Part shown: positions 1 through 8,231 of the stretch, piece after piece | Position numbering within the stretch: the first letter of the stretch is position 1 | Layout: each line of letters begins with the position of its first letter | Assembly (NCBI GenBank): GCA_020072565.1 | Contig: JAIQGI010000026.1 | Span: 17,046-81,045 of the forward strand | DNA length: 64,000 nt | Source: Terriglobia bacterium | GTDB lineage: Bacteria > Acidobacteriota > UBA6911 | Direction of reading: 5' to 3' | Notes under the pieces: generated by a model | What the model saw: only the letters and a program-made list of their open reading frames with translations | Database searches by the model: none | What the model was told of the DNA's origin: nothing | Program-made: the position numbers and the translations under genes

Positions 1-31
1 CATGCAGATTAAGTAGCGCGAGTTTCAGCGT

Positions 32-970
32 TCAACGGCCAGCAACGACAGCGTGCTCCAGAAACTCCACTCGGCCCCCACCCGCGTCGATGCGGACTCG
101 AGTCCCCAACGGGAGCGCCCAATTGTCGCTGCCGTGTCCAGATGGAAAATGAGCTAAGACAGGAACTTCCAGCCTGCCGAGGACGTCCCGCAGGGCCTCG
201 TCCGCAGTGCCTCCCTGGTCGGGGGGATCAGCATCCAGGAAATTGCCAAGCAAAATACCGGCGATGTGGTCCAGTTTTCGTGCCAACCGGAGCTGGGTGA
301 GCATGCGGTCGATGCGGTAGGGAGGCTCGCCAAGATCTTCAAGGAAAAGGATTTTCCCTTCCGTTGCGATTTCGTAAGGGGTTCGGAGGCTGGCAACGAT
401 TAAGGAAAGGCAGCCGCCGACCAGTTCTCCTTCGGCCGATCCTGAAACCCAAGTCTGGAGTTCCGCGAAGGCTAATGAAGGAAGGTAGGAGGGATCCGTC
501 CATAGCTTCAGCAAATGCTGTTCCTGCTCGGGCTTGGCGTTTCCGAGTGCCGGCGAGGTTGCCATGGGGCCATGGAATGTCAGCCATCCAAACCGCCGGC
601 GGAAATATAGATGCAGCGTTGTCAAGTCGCTGAAGCCCATGAATATCTTGCAGTGATTCCGCATCCGCCCCGGTTTGATTAGCGGAATCAGGCGGGAGCA
701 GCCGAATCCGCCTCGGAGCGAAACGATCGCCTGGATATCAGAATCCTCGAAGGCACGCATTACTTCTTCGGCGCGTTCTTCGTCCGGTCCCGCGAGATAG
801 CGCGTGGAGTGGAAAATGCGATCATCGAAGCGGACGCGGAAGCCCATGCGCTCCAACGTAGCCACACCTCGAAAAAAATCATCTCGCTGATCGATCGGTC
901 CCGCAGGGGCAATAATCGCGACCGTGTCACGCGGCTTCAGGGCCTTGGGATGAATGACTGGAATATCCAT
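32..970 (-). CDS. LD-carboxypeptidase / MccF-like peptidase (family S66)
   Basis: A 312-residue serine peptidase of the S66 family, which trims the tetrapeptide of peptidoglycan or cleaves related amide bonds in the cytoplasm. The N-terminal strand KPRDTVAIIAPAGP is the family hallmark. The nucleophile is the Ser in MGFSDLTTLH (about residue 113), and the Glu and His of the triad sit in LFLEDLGEPPYRIDRML and FPSGHGSDN. The frame stays open 41 codons upstream to 1093, but that extension is coded by an intergenic repeat, so the ATG at 970 is preferred although no clear Shine-Dalgarno precedes it. It is divergent from spmA. Family assignment is firm; the exact substrate is not. Confidence 0.88.
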   Translation of the reverse strand: MDIPVIHPKALKPRDTVAIIAPAGPIDQRDDFFRGVATLERMGFRVRFDDRIFHSTRYLAGPDEERAEEVMRAFEDSDIQAIVSLRGGFGCSRLIPLIKPGRMRNHCKIFMGFSDLTTLHLYFRRRFGWLTFHGPMATSPALGNAKPEQEQHLLKLWTDPSYLPSLAFAELQTWVSGSAEGELVGGCLSLIVASLRTPYEIATEGKILFLEDLGEPPYRIDRMLTQLRLARKLDHIAGILLGNFLDADPPDQGGTADEALRDVLGRLEVPVLAHFPSGHGSDNWALPLGTRVRIDAGGGRVEFLEHAVVAGR

Positions 971-990
971 AAAGAAAAGGAGACCAGGAA

Positions 991-996
991 TATAAT
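991..996 (+). promoter_or_regulatory. Possible -10 box (TATAAT) for spmA-spmB
   Basis: A perfect TATAAT lies in the divergent region between the LD-carboxypeptidase and spmA. No convincing -35 hexamer stands 16-18 nt upstream, so this is only a candidate. Confidence 0.3.
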
Positions 997-1004
997 AGGT
1001 TCTC

Positions 1005-1105
1005 GATTTTGGCTTGCGGATATCGGACTTTGGATCAATGCCATTGAGATCGGAGGCCGAATCCCGTTTCCCAATCCAAAATTCGAAATCCAAGTTCCGA
1101 AATCC
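1005..1105. repeat. Dispersed ATTTTGGATTT-type inverted repeat, copy 1
   Basis: Left arm 1005-1035 (begins GATTTTGGCTTGCGGAT) is imperfectly complementary to right arm 1073-1105 (begins AATCCAAAATTCGAAATCC), so the transcript could fold into a long hairpin. It fills the spacer between two divergent genes. Related copies are at 26051-26150, 35157-35250 and 36972-37075. Confidence 0.6.
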
Positions 1106-1125
1106 ATAAGAGTTGAGGCTGAATC

Positions 1126-1743
1126 ATGCTCAATTATATTTGGCTTGGCTTGATTATTGTTGCCGTACTCCTGGGGGGAATCAACGGCAAAATCGAAAAC
1201 GTGACCAAGGCGGCAATTGACGCCGCGGGCAATTCAGTAACTATTGCGCTCGGACTCGTCGGGGTAATGGCCCTGTGGCTCGGCATCATGAAGATCGCTG
1301 AGGAATCTGGGTTGATGTCACTCCTGGCTCGCGGAATCGCGCCGGTAATGCGCCGCATTTTTCCCGAGGTGCCTCCCGACCACCCGGCCATGGGGAGCAT
1401 GCTGATGAACATTGCTGCCAACATGCTGGGTCTCAGCAATGCCGCCACTCCGCTCGGCCTGAAGGCGATGGAAGATCTGGAGAAACTCAACCGCTTCCCG
1501 GGAGTGGCGACGAATTCCATGTGTCTGTTTCTCACAATCAACACCGCCGGCGTGCAACTGATCCCGGCGTCGATGATCAGCCTGATGGCTTCTGCAGGAT
1601 CGAAAGATCCGACCGCCATCATCGGAACTTCTCTCGCTGCCACGTTGCTCGCGGCGGTAGCCGGCGTGACGGTTGCGAAGCTCCTGGAACGAATCAAGTT
1701 CTTTTCGGTGGCTCGGGCCACCCAAGGAGAGGAGCGATCATGA
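1126..1743 (+). CDS. spmA: Spore maturation protein A-like membrane protein
   Basis: A 205-residue integral membrane protein with the nucleoside-recognition (Gate) domain of SpmA. Hydrophobic segments are at about residues 3-22, 38-60 and 160-185. The conserved core reads HPAMGSMLMNIAANMLGLSN followed by ATPLGLKAMEDL. In Bacillus SpmA/SpmB act in spore core dehydration. The pair is also widespread in non-sporulating bacteria, where the role is unknown, and nothing else here suggests sporulation. Its stop overlaps the spmB start (ATGA at 1740), so the two are translationally coupled. Confidence 0.9.
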   Translation: MLNYIWLGLIIVAVLLGGINGKIENVTKAAIDAAGNSVTIALGLVGVMALWLGIMKIAEESGLMSLLARGIAPVMRRIFPEVPPDHPAMGSMLMNIAANMLGLSNAATPLGLKAMEDLEKLNRFPGVATNSMCLFLTINTAGVQLIPASMISLMASAGSKDPTAIIGTSLAATLLAAVAGVTVAKLLERIKFFSVARATQGEERS

Positions 1744-2279
1744 CCGCGCGTGTGATCTCACTCATTTCGATTTGGGCTATCCCCGCCTTTCTCCTGTTCA
1801 TACCTGTCTACGGTGCATTCCGGAAGGTCAAGGTTTATGAGTGCTTCGTGGAGGGCGCCAAGGAGGGCTTTCAGGTGGGCATACGTATAATCCCGTATTT
1901 GGTCGCGATCCTGGTTGCCGTGGGAATGCTGCGGGGTGCAGGTGCAATTGATATCCTTGCCCGGTGGCTGGACCCGCTGCTGCGCGGGGTTGGTCTTCCC
2001 GCGGAAATTCTGCCGCTGGCAATCATGAGGCCCCTGTCCGGGAGCGGGTCCTATGGAATTGTGACGGAGTTGCTCAAGACGCATGGGCCGGACTCTTTCA
2101 TCGCCCGGCTTGCTGCGACTGCTTATGCCAGCACGGAAACGACCTTTTATGTGCTGGCCGTCTATTTCGGCGCCGTGGGCATCAAGAAGGCCCGCCATGC
2201 AGTGGTTGCTGGCCTGTTTGCCGACATCGTCAGCCTGTTTGCAGCCGTCTTCATTTGCAGATTGGTTTTTTCCAGCTAG
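1740..2279 (+). CDS. spmB: Spore maturation protein B-like membrane protein
   Basis: A 179-residue membrane protein and partner of SpmA. Its Gate-domain core includes IIPYLVAILVAVGMLRGAG and the conserved MRPLSGSGSYGIVTELL and AATAYASTETTFYVLAVYFG. The ATG at 1740 overlaps the spmA stop by 4 nt. An upstream in-frame extension to 1521 only overlaps spmA in another frame and is discarded. Identification is by family; the function in this organism is inferred only as an SpmA/SpmB complex in the cytoplasmic membrane. Confidence 0.9.
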   Translation: MTARVISLISIWAIPAFLLFIPVYGAFRKVKVYECFVEGAKEGFQVGIRIIPYLVAILVAVGMLRGAGAIDILARWLDPLLRGVGLPAEILPLAIMRPLSGSGSYGIVTELLKTHGPDSFIARLAATAYASTETTFYVLAVYFGAVGIKKARHAVVAGLFADIVSLFAAVFICRLVFSS

Positions 2280-2340
2280 AGATTGGCATCAAGCGCTCAA
2301 AAAATGCGGCATTTCCTCCGGCATTCGGCGACGAGTCGGG

Positions 2341-2346
2341 TATAAT
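2341..2346 (+). promoter_or_regulatory. Probable -10 box (TATAAT) of the membrane pyrophosphatase gene
   Basis: A perfect TATAAT follows GAGTCGGG in the 269-nt spacer after spmB. The -35 region is weak. If used, transcription starts near 2353 and leaves a leader of about 195 nt before the ribosome site at 2533-2541. That leader contains a small hairpin (AAGCC / GGCTT near 2401-2416) and a purine-rich 5' part. I recognise no known riboswitch class in it. Confidence 0.4.
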
Positions 2347-2548
2347 GATTGCGCTTTAAATGCAGGAAGGACGATGATTCGAGGAAATCCACGGCATGAG
2401 AAGCCGAGTAGGGCTTTCTGACCCTCCCGAGAACGAGTCCCCAACTACAACTGGCATGATCTTGATGAGCAGGTTGCAGCTGCCGGTGTCTTTCGTTCAT
2501 CTGAGCGGTAGTGGAGGGTTGCTGATTGATCACGGGAGGGGAAAGCAG

Positions 2549-5104
2549 ATGTCGAATTTGCCACGCTTCGTGCCGGGCCTGACAGGCATGCACCGGCTGC
2601 GCCGCATGTGTGTTTTCATTGCGGCGGTTTTTCTCTGCGCGGCGATAAGCCGCCCGGTCACCTTCGCGCAGGGATTTTCGCCGGATCAAGCGGTGGCCGC
2701 CACGCATGGGACCGGGGAGGCGAGTCTGATGCTCCCGGATCTGAGCCGGGTCGACTTTTGGGGTATCAATGCCAGGACTATGTTGAAAGCAGGGCTCCTG
2801 ATGTGCCTCCTGGGGCTTCTCTTCGGGCTGGTGATCTTTCGACAGCTCAAGAGCCTTCCGGTCCACCAGTCCATGCGGGACATTTCGGAGCTGATTTACG
2901 AAACCTGCAAGACATATCTTATTACGCAGGGTAAGTTTATCCTCGTTCTGGAAGCTCTCATCGGTCTCATCATGATCCTGTATTTTGGCTTCCTCCAGCA
3001 CTTCAGTGCTGTCAAGGTTCTCGTCATCGTGATCTTCAGTCTTATCGGGATCGGTGGGAGCTATGGAGTGGCCTGGTTCGGCATCCGCATCAACACGTTT
3101 GCCAACTCGCGCACCGCCTTTGCCAGTCTCCGGGGAAAAGCCTTCCCGCTGTTTACGATCCCACTCAAGGCGGGCATGAGCATCGGCATGTTGCTGATCA
3201 GTGTCGAGCTTTTTATGATGCTCTGCATCCTGCTTTTCATCCCCGGCGACTATGCCGGGCCATGTTTCATCGGCTTTGCCATCGGCGAATCGTTGGGGGC
3301 TGCCGCGCTGCGCATCGCCGGGGGGATCTTCACCAAGATCGCAGACATAGGCTCGGATCTGATGAAGATCGTCTTCAATATCAAAGAAGATGATGCGCGG
3401 AATCCCGGCGTGATTGCCGACTGCACCGGAGATAATGCGGGCGATTCGGTGGGGCCTACTGCGGATGGTTTCGAGACCTACGGTGTTACCGGTGTTGCCC
3501 TGATCGCATTCATTCTCCTCGCGGTGCCCCAGGAAATAATCCAAGTCAAGCTGCTGGTATGGATTTTCGTCATGCGCATCATGATGATAGTCGCCAGTGG
3601 ACTTTCCTACCTTCTGAATCAAGCGGTCGCACGAAGCCGTTACCTCGACGCCGACAGGATGAATTTCGAGTCGCCGCTTTCCTCACTCGTGTGGCTCACC
3701 TCGGGTGTCTCGGTGGCGCTGACTTATCTGGTCTCCTTTGTACTTGTCGCGGACCTCGGCAATGGCACGCTCTGGTGGAAACTCTCGTCCGTCATCACCT
3801 GCGGCACACTGGCAGGAGCGATCATTCCCGAACTGGTCAAGGTGTTCACGTCGACACATTCCAGACATGTCCGTGAAGTCGTCACCTCGGCAGAAGAAGG
3901 AGGAGCATCGTTGAACATTCTCTCCGGGCTGGTGGCGGGCAACTTCAGCGCCTACTGGCTGGGGCTTGCCATCGTGACGCTCATGGGTTTTGCCTACTTC
4001 ATAAGCACGCTGGGTCTGAGCTCTCTGATGATCGCCGCTCCGGTATTTGCGTTCGGTCTGGTAGCTTTCGGGTTTCTCGGCATGGGGCCGGTGACGATCG
4101 CGGTAGACTCCTACGGACCGGTTACCGACAACGCCCAATCGGTCTACGAGCTCTCGGTGATCGAGCAGCTTCCCGGCATCGAGGAGGAGATCAGGAGGGA
4201 TTTCGGTTTTGAGGTCAACTTTGAGGTGTCCAAACACCTGCTGGAGGAAAACGACGGCGCCGGGAACACGTTCAAGGCTACCGCCAAGCCGGTTCTGATC
4301 GGAACTGCGGTGGTCGGTGCGACGACCATGATCTTTTCGACCGTCCTGATGCTGACGGATCACCTGACGCATAATCTTGAAAAACTCTCACTGCTGCATC
4401 CTCTGTTTCTGCTCGGACTCATCATGGGCGGCGCCATGATCTACTGGTTCACGGGATCCTCCACTCAGGCCGTCACGACGGGCGCATATCGTGCCGTCGA
4501 ATTCATCAAAGCCAATATCCGTCTGGAGGGGGTGGACAAAGCCTCCGTGCACGACAGCAAGAAAGTGGTCGAGATCTGCACCCAGTACGCACAGCGCGGG
4601 ATGATCAACATCTTCCTCGCGGTTTTCTTCTCCACACTTGCCTTCGCCTTTTTCGAGCCTTTTTTCTTCATCGGTTATTTGATCTCGATTGCGCTGTTCG
4701 GGCTTTTCCAGGCGATTTTTATGGCGAATGCCGGTGGCGCCTGGGATAATGCCAAAAAAATCGTTGAGGTCATCCTCGGTGAGAGAGGGACGGCACTGCA
4801 CGCCGCGACGGTGGTGGGCGACACAGTGGGCGATCCCTTTAAGGACACATCATCGGTTGCGATGAACCCGGTTATTAAGTTCACCACCCTCTTCGGTTTG
4901 CTGGCCGTCGAACTGGCGGTCGAAATGACTTTCGGGATCGGGCCGGCAATCACCAGGATTCTAGCCGGGATTTTCTTTCTGATCGCGCTGGTGTTTATAT
5001 ATCGCTCATTCTACAGCATGCGCATCAAGTCCCACGTACCGAGCGCCCGACGTGCGGACAGGATGAACGCCAGGATACAGGAGACTTCCCGGCAGATGCG
5101 ATGA
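2549..5104 (+). CDS. hppA: Membrane-bound ion-pumping pyrophosphatase, divergent type
   Basis: An 851-residue polytopic protein that couples hydrolysis of pyrophosphate to H+ (or Na+) export. The ATG at 2549 is chosen because GGGAGGGG stands 8 nt upstream; a signal-like hydrophobic segment follows. The catalytic loops are recognisable: [11 protein letters not shown], then [21 protein letters not shown] (normally DNVGDNVGDCAG..AADLFE), and near the C-terminus [13 protein letters not shown]. The charged substrate and Mg ligands are kept, but the neutral positions between them differ from classical enzymes. The K+-dependence position reads GNTFKAT, with Lys, as in K+-independent pumps. It resembles the divergent pyrophosphatases reported from Chlorobium-type bacteria. 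The family is sure; the transported ion is not. Confidence 0.9.
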   Translation: MSNLPRFVPGLTGMHRLRRMCVFIAAVFLCAAISRPVTFAQGFSPDQAVAATHGTGEASLMLPDLSRVDFWGINARTMLKAGLLMCLLGLLFGLVIFRQLKSLPVHQSMRDISELIYETCKTYLITQGKFILVLEALIGLIMILYFGFLQHFSAVKVLVIVIFSLIGIGGSYGVAWFGIRINTFANSRTAFASLRGKAFPLFTIPLKAGMSIGMLLISVELFMMLCILLFIPGDYAGPCFIGFAIGESLGAAALRIAGGIFTKIADIGSDLMKIVFNIKEDDARNPGVIADCTGDNAGDSVGPTADGFETYGVTGVALIAFILLAVPQEIIQVKLLVWIFVMRIMMIVASGLSYLLNQAVARSRYLDADRMNFESPLSSLVWLTSGVSVALTYLVSFVLVADLGNGTLWWKLSSVITCGTLAGAIIPELVKVFTSTHSRHVREVVTSAEEGGASLNILSGLVAGNFSAYWLGLAIVTLMGFAYFISTLGLSSLMIAAPVFAFGLVAFGFLGMGPVTIAVDSYGPVTDNAQSVYELSVIEQLPGIEEEIRRDFGFEVNFEVSKHLLEENDGAGNTFKATAKPVLIGTAVVGATTMIFSTVLMLTDHLTHNLEKLSLLHPLFLLGLIMGGAMIYWFTGSSTQAVTTGAYRAVEFIKANIRLEGVDKASVHDSKKVVEICTQYAQRGMINIFLAVFFSTLAFAFFEPFFFIGYLISIALFGLFQAIFMANAGGAWDNAKKIVEVILGERGTALHAATVVGDTVGDPFKDTSSVAMNPVIKFTTLFGLLAVELAVEMTFGIGPAITRILAGIFFLIALVFIYRSFYSMRIKSHVPSARRADRMNARIQETSRQMR

Positions 5105-5207
5105 CAGCGCGAAACAAGGCGGGGCACGGACTCAAATTCATCACCTGACGATGGGCAAGACGTCCATGCCCCAAGGCTTCCAATCCCCCAACCGGAGGCA
5201 CACGAAA

Positions 5208-5645
5208 ATGTTCAAGGAATTCAAAGAATTTGCGATGAAGGGGAACGTCCTCGACATGGCCGTCGGCATCATCATGGGCGTGGCATTCGGCAAGATCATC
5301 ACTTCGTTCGTCAATGATGTGATCATGCCCCCCATTGGTCTTCTCCTGGGCCGTGTGGACTTTTCCAGCCTGTTTCTCAATCTTTCCGGGAAACCCTACG
5401 ACACGATGGCGGCTGCCAAGGCAGCCGGCGCGGCCACAATTAACTACGGTTTATTTTTAAACACAGTTCTGGACTTTCTGATCGTAGCCTTTGTGATGTT
5501 TCTGATGGTTCGGCAGATCAACCGTCTGAAAAAGGAGCCTGCACCTGCGCCGGTTGCTACCAAGGAGTGCAGCTATTGCCTCTCGACGATTCCGATCAAG
5601 GCAATCCGCTGCCCGAACTGCACTTCAGATCTGAAGGCCGCCTGA
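5208..5645 (+). CDS. mscL: Large-conductance mechanosensitive channel with C-terminal zinc ribbon
   Basis: A 145-residue inner-membrane tension-gated channel. The start at 5208 has GGAGG 9 nt upstream and gives the canonical N-terminus [20 protein letters not shown]; an in-frame ATG at 5151 has no ribosome site. TM1 (about 16-40) carries the MscL signature [19 protein letters not shown], and TM2 is about residues 78-100. The last 25 residues hold two CxxC pairs (CSYC and CPNC), a rubredoxin-like zinc ribbon replacing the usual helical bundle. That tail is found in a subset of MscL proteins, so it is not unique. Confidence 0.93.
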   Translation: MFKEFKEFAMKGNVLDMAVGIIMGVAFGKIITSFVNDVIMPPIGLLLGRVDFSSLFLNLSGKPYDTMAAAKAAGAATINYGLFLNTVLDFLIVAFVMFLMVRQINRLKKEPAPAPVATKECSYCLSTIPIKAIRCPNCTSDLKAA

Positions 5646-6277
5646 TCCGCATATTGGACCGTCAGACGCAGCGCGCCATCGAGGCGGATGACTTCGCTAA
5701 TGTCTGATTCGCAGCCGCCCGATATTGATTCTGGACGGCTGGAACCAGAGGATGCTATTCTTCTGTTTCGTGAGCGTAAGGGTTTGGTTCGGGTTTTTGG
5801 GGGTACTTCTGTCGATGACGGCTGAAACTACCCTTTTGGAAGGGTGGGCAAGCCGAGCTCGATCCTTCCCGCCGCTCTTCGATCTCAGCCTCGGATCCAG
5901 CATATCTTGTCTTTTGAACTTCTTACAGCAAATGTGGATCCGGATGTACCGCGAGATCGGGCAATCCGCAGGGGAAAGCATTAGATTGCAAACAATCGCA
6001 ACACCTCCTGCTGGTTACTCGTATATATTAGCGACTGCGAGTCTTGGACCGGTCACAGGCCGTCCCTGGAGCATCGAGATGACCGGCGGCCCCACCTGGC
6101 GGAGAGGCGAAATACTTTTATTAGGTTGAAACATGATACTTTTTGATTGTTTTGGCGTCATACTAGTTAGGGTATGTGTTCGTCAGACCCTGGCGGGTTG
6201 AGTTGTCCGGCGGGTTACGGAAAAATGCCGGACGCGAAGGCATTCCGGCAGACTGAAGGGCAAAAGGAGCAGTGGAT
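5646..6277. other. 632-nt spacer without a supported gene
   Basis: No open frame here has family features. A short frame from ATG 5700 runs 41 codons to a TGA at 5823-5825. It is followed by a hairpin (ACCCTT / AAGGGT around loop TTGG) and then 44 more open codons to TAG. I do not regard it as coding with confidence. The 3' part is AT-richer and may hold the tonB promoter; no clear -35/-10 pair was found. Confidence 0.4.
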
Positions 6278-7462
6278 ATGCCGGTAGGAAGTCCAAACAA
6301 TCAATCGATCGTGCGCAGGTTTCGGGAATGGGTCGAAGGCGGCCCGCCGACGCAGGCCTCGCTGTTCCACTACGTAAAGGACGAGCCTGAGTCCAGCGTA
6401 ATTCCCGACCTGTGGAACCTGCTGCGCCATCCAATCCGCGCGTTCCGGGAAGCGCGCGAAGCTCCCCGCACCCGACCCTCACTGTTCGATTACTTAGCGA
6501 AACCCGAAAAGTCTGCGCCGATCAATTGGAGAGAGTTCTTCAGGGACCTGTTTACAGACTATCGCACTGCCCTTTTCATCCCATCGCTTTGGTCGGATCA
6601 GGAAGAATTGGTCGAGGTACGGGCAGAGCTGCGCACGCGGAGAATGGAATCAGGGATAGCCTCCCTGATGATCCATGTGACGCTCGTGGGCTTCTTTGTT
6701 TTTCTGGCGATCCACAGGTTTGACCCCCCGCCTCAGGAGAAAGATCCCGTGGTGTTCATCAACACACCGATGAATCTGCCATTCGAATCGACCGGTCCCA
6801 ACGGGGGTGGTGGCGGCGGCGGCGGCAAAAATGAAAAAACTCCGCCTTCCTTCGGGCGCATGCCGGAGGTTGCACGGGTTCAATTCATGCCTCCCGACCC
6901 CGGACAACCGAAGCCGCTGGTGCCGGCAGACAGCCCGTTGGATATGAAGCCGACCGTTCAGATGCCGATAGATTTTCCAACGGATTCGCCGCTGCCGATC
7001 GGTGACATGACCGGTCCGCCGGGCGCACCATCTTCAGGCCCGGGTAGTGGCGGCGGAATCGGCACTGGCTCCGGCTCGGGCATTGGGCCGGGTAAAGGGC
7101 CCGGTTATGGTCCGGGCGAGGGCGGCGGCATGGGAGGAGGGCGTGGCGGAGGCATCGGCAACGGTGTCGGGCCCTACGTAGTGGGCAACGGCGTGTCTGA
7201 GCCCATACCCATCTACGAACCGCGTCCCGCCTATACCGAAGAGGCACGCAAAGCCCGAACCGAGGGAGTTCTGGTCCTGCAGGCCATTATTCGGAGAGAC
7301 GGGACCGTTGACAGCTTCGTGGTTATTAAGGGTTTGGGTTATGGTCTGGACGAGTCCGCCATCAACACGATAGCCACCAAGTGGAAATTTAAGCCCGGAA
7401 CACTGAGGGGCGTTCCGGTCGACGTTCAGGCAAACATCGAGGTCACCTTCCGCCTGTATTAA
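6278..7462 (+). CDS. TonB-family energy transducer with glycine-rich linker
   Basis: A 394-residue protein that would carry proton-motive energy to outer-membrane receptors. The ATG at 6278 is placed 8 nt after AAGGAG; the GTG at 6272 would be only 2 nt away. A cytoplasmic N-terminal stretch of about 125 residues precedes a single membrane segment (ASLMIHVTLVGFFVFLAI). A Pro/Gly-rich periplasmic linker with long GGG and GxG runs follows. The last 85 residues form the TonB C-terminal domain (RPAYTEEARKARTEGVLVLQ and ATKWKFKPGTLRGVPV). The long N-terminal tail is unusual. exbD follows 54 nt downstream, but no exbB is present. Confidence 0.88.
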   Translation: MPVGSPNNQSIVRRFREWVEGGPPTQASLFHYVKDEPESSVIPDLWNLLRHPIRAFREAREAPRTRPSLFDYLAKPEKSAPINWREFFRDLFTDYRTALFIPSLWSDQEELVEVRAELRTRRMESGIASLMIHVTLVGFFVFLAIHRFDPPPQEKDPVVFINTPMNLPFESTGPNGGGGGGGGKNEKTPPSFGRMPEVARVQFMPPDPGQPKPLVPADSPLDMKPTVQMPIDFPTDSPLPIGDMTGPPGAPSSGPGSGGGIGTGSGSGIGPGKGPGYGPGEGGGMGGGRGGGIGNGVGPYVVGNGVSEPIPIYEPRPAYTEEARKARTEGVLVLQAIIRRDGTVDSFVVIKGLGYGLDESAINTIATKWKFKPGTLRGVPVDVQANIEVTFRLY

Positions 7463-7516
7463 TGCATTGCCCTCTCGGACCGCCGGAGTCCGCGCTTTGT
7501 TGGGGAGACGGTATTT

Positions 7517-7984
7517 ATGTCAATGTCGCTGGAGAACAAGGGGTACAAGTCGGATATCAACATTACGCCCTACATCGATATCCTGCTCGTACTTCTGATC
7601 ATTTTCATGGTGGCCACTCCCATGAAGCAATACGACCAGCAGGTAAGGGTGCCGAAACCGGTGGTCCAGCAGCCGAAGGATGTGAAGCCCGACTCGGTGA
7701 TTCTGGAAATAGACCTGAATCACGACATTCATATCAATCAGATGCCCGTAACTCTCGAGAGCCTGCAAACGACACTCTATGGTATCTTCAACAGCCGCAC
7801 TAACAAAAACATGTTCATCCGGGGGGACAAGGACCTCGAATACGGCTATGTCTTCCAAGTCCTTGATATTGCCAAACGTTCCGGCGTCGGCGATATAGCT
7901 CTCCTGGACAAGACTTCGGCTGGTGCATCTCCTGCGACGAAGCCATCCAATGGCACCACGGCCCAACTGACGAAGCCGCGCTAG
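7517..7984 (+). CDS. exbD: Biopolymer transport protein ExbD/TolR family
   Basis: A 155-residue inner-membrane protein of the TonB-ExbB-ExbD proton-driven motor. The N-terminus SDINITPYIDILLVLLIIFMV contains the conserved Asp (in PYIDILLVL) in its only membrane segment at about residues 19-38. A periplasmic domain follows (DSVILEIDLNHDIHINQ and MFIRGDKDLEYGYVFQVLDIAKRSGV). GGGGAG stands 9 nt before the ATG. The Pro/Thr-rich tail is poorly conserved. Its neighbour is a TonB protein, which indicates an outer-membrane energising role; ExbB must be encoded elsewhere. Confidence 0.92.
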   Translation: MSMSLENKGYKSDINITPYIDILLVLLIIFMVATPMKQYDQQVRVPKPVVQQPKDVKPDSVILEIDLNHDIHINQMPVTLESLQTTLYGIFNSRTNKNMFIRGDKDLEYGYVFQVLDIAKRSGVGDIALLDKTSAGASPATKPSNGTTAQLTKPR

Positions 7985-8047
7985 ACTCCAAACGGAAAGC
8001 ACAAAGCAGCCCGCGATATACAAAGCACAGGGAATGCCGATTTCGTG

Positions 8048-8147
8048 TCCTCTGTGCCGTAAGCGCATTCTGCGTTGAGATTTCTTGGGTCCGGCTATGC
8101 CGGCCGCGGCGTCCGCGACTGGCTTGTTTCCCGCTGTCTGAATTGCA
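8048..8147. repeat. Dispersed CTCTGCG-type intergenic repeat, copy 1
   Basis: This segment shares an ordered set of words with 39658-39750: TCTGCGT.GAG.TTT, then CGGCT.TGCCG, then TTTTCCC or TTTCCC, then TGTCTGAAT.GCA. A related but shorter piece is at 21988-22022. It lies in the 247-nt spacer between exbD and the MprF-like gene. Function unknown. Confidence 0.5.
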
Positions 8148-8231
8148 GTGACGGCTTATGATGACAGTGCCGTAACTCCTGGTGTATCATGACCTAGGGC
8201 GAGTGGGTTTTTTATTCGGAGAAGGCCGCAT

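Noticed and set aside
1126..2279. spmA-spmB considered as a sign of sporulation.
   Set aside because: The pair is widespread in non-sporulating bacteria and no other sporulation gene is in the window.
2297..3622. A 441-codon minus-strand frame over the pyrophosphatase gene.
   Set aside because: Shadow of the real gene; composition is His/Asp/Glu-rich without domain motifs.
5700..5964. Short frame with internal TGA (5823-5825) followed by a hairpin; considered as a third selenoprotein.
   Set aside because: The TGA is in DDG-[TGA]-NYPFG, with no redox-type motif or known family. The hairpin loop begins only 11 nt after TGA and is TTGG, which does not fit the bacterial SECIS rule.
6790..7190. 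GGC/GGT-rich repeats considered as a DNA repeat array or CRISPR-like feature.
   Set aside because: They encode the glycine-rich linker of the TonB-type protein and have no regular spacing. No CRISPR array was found in the window.
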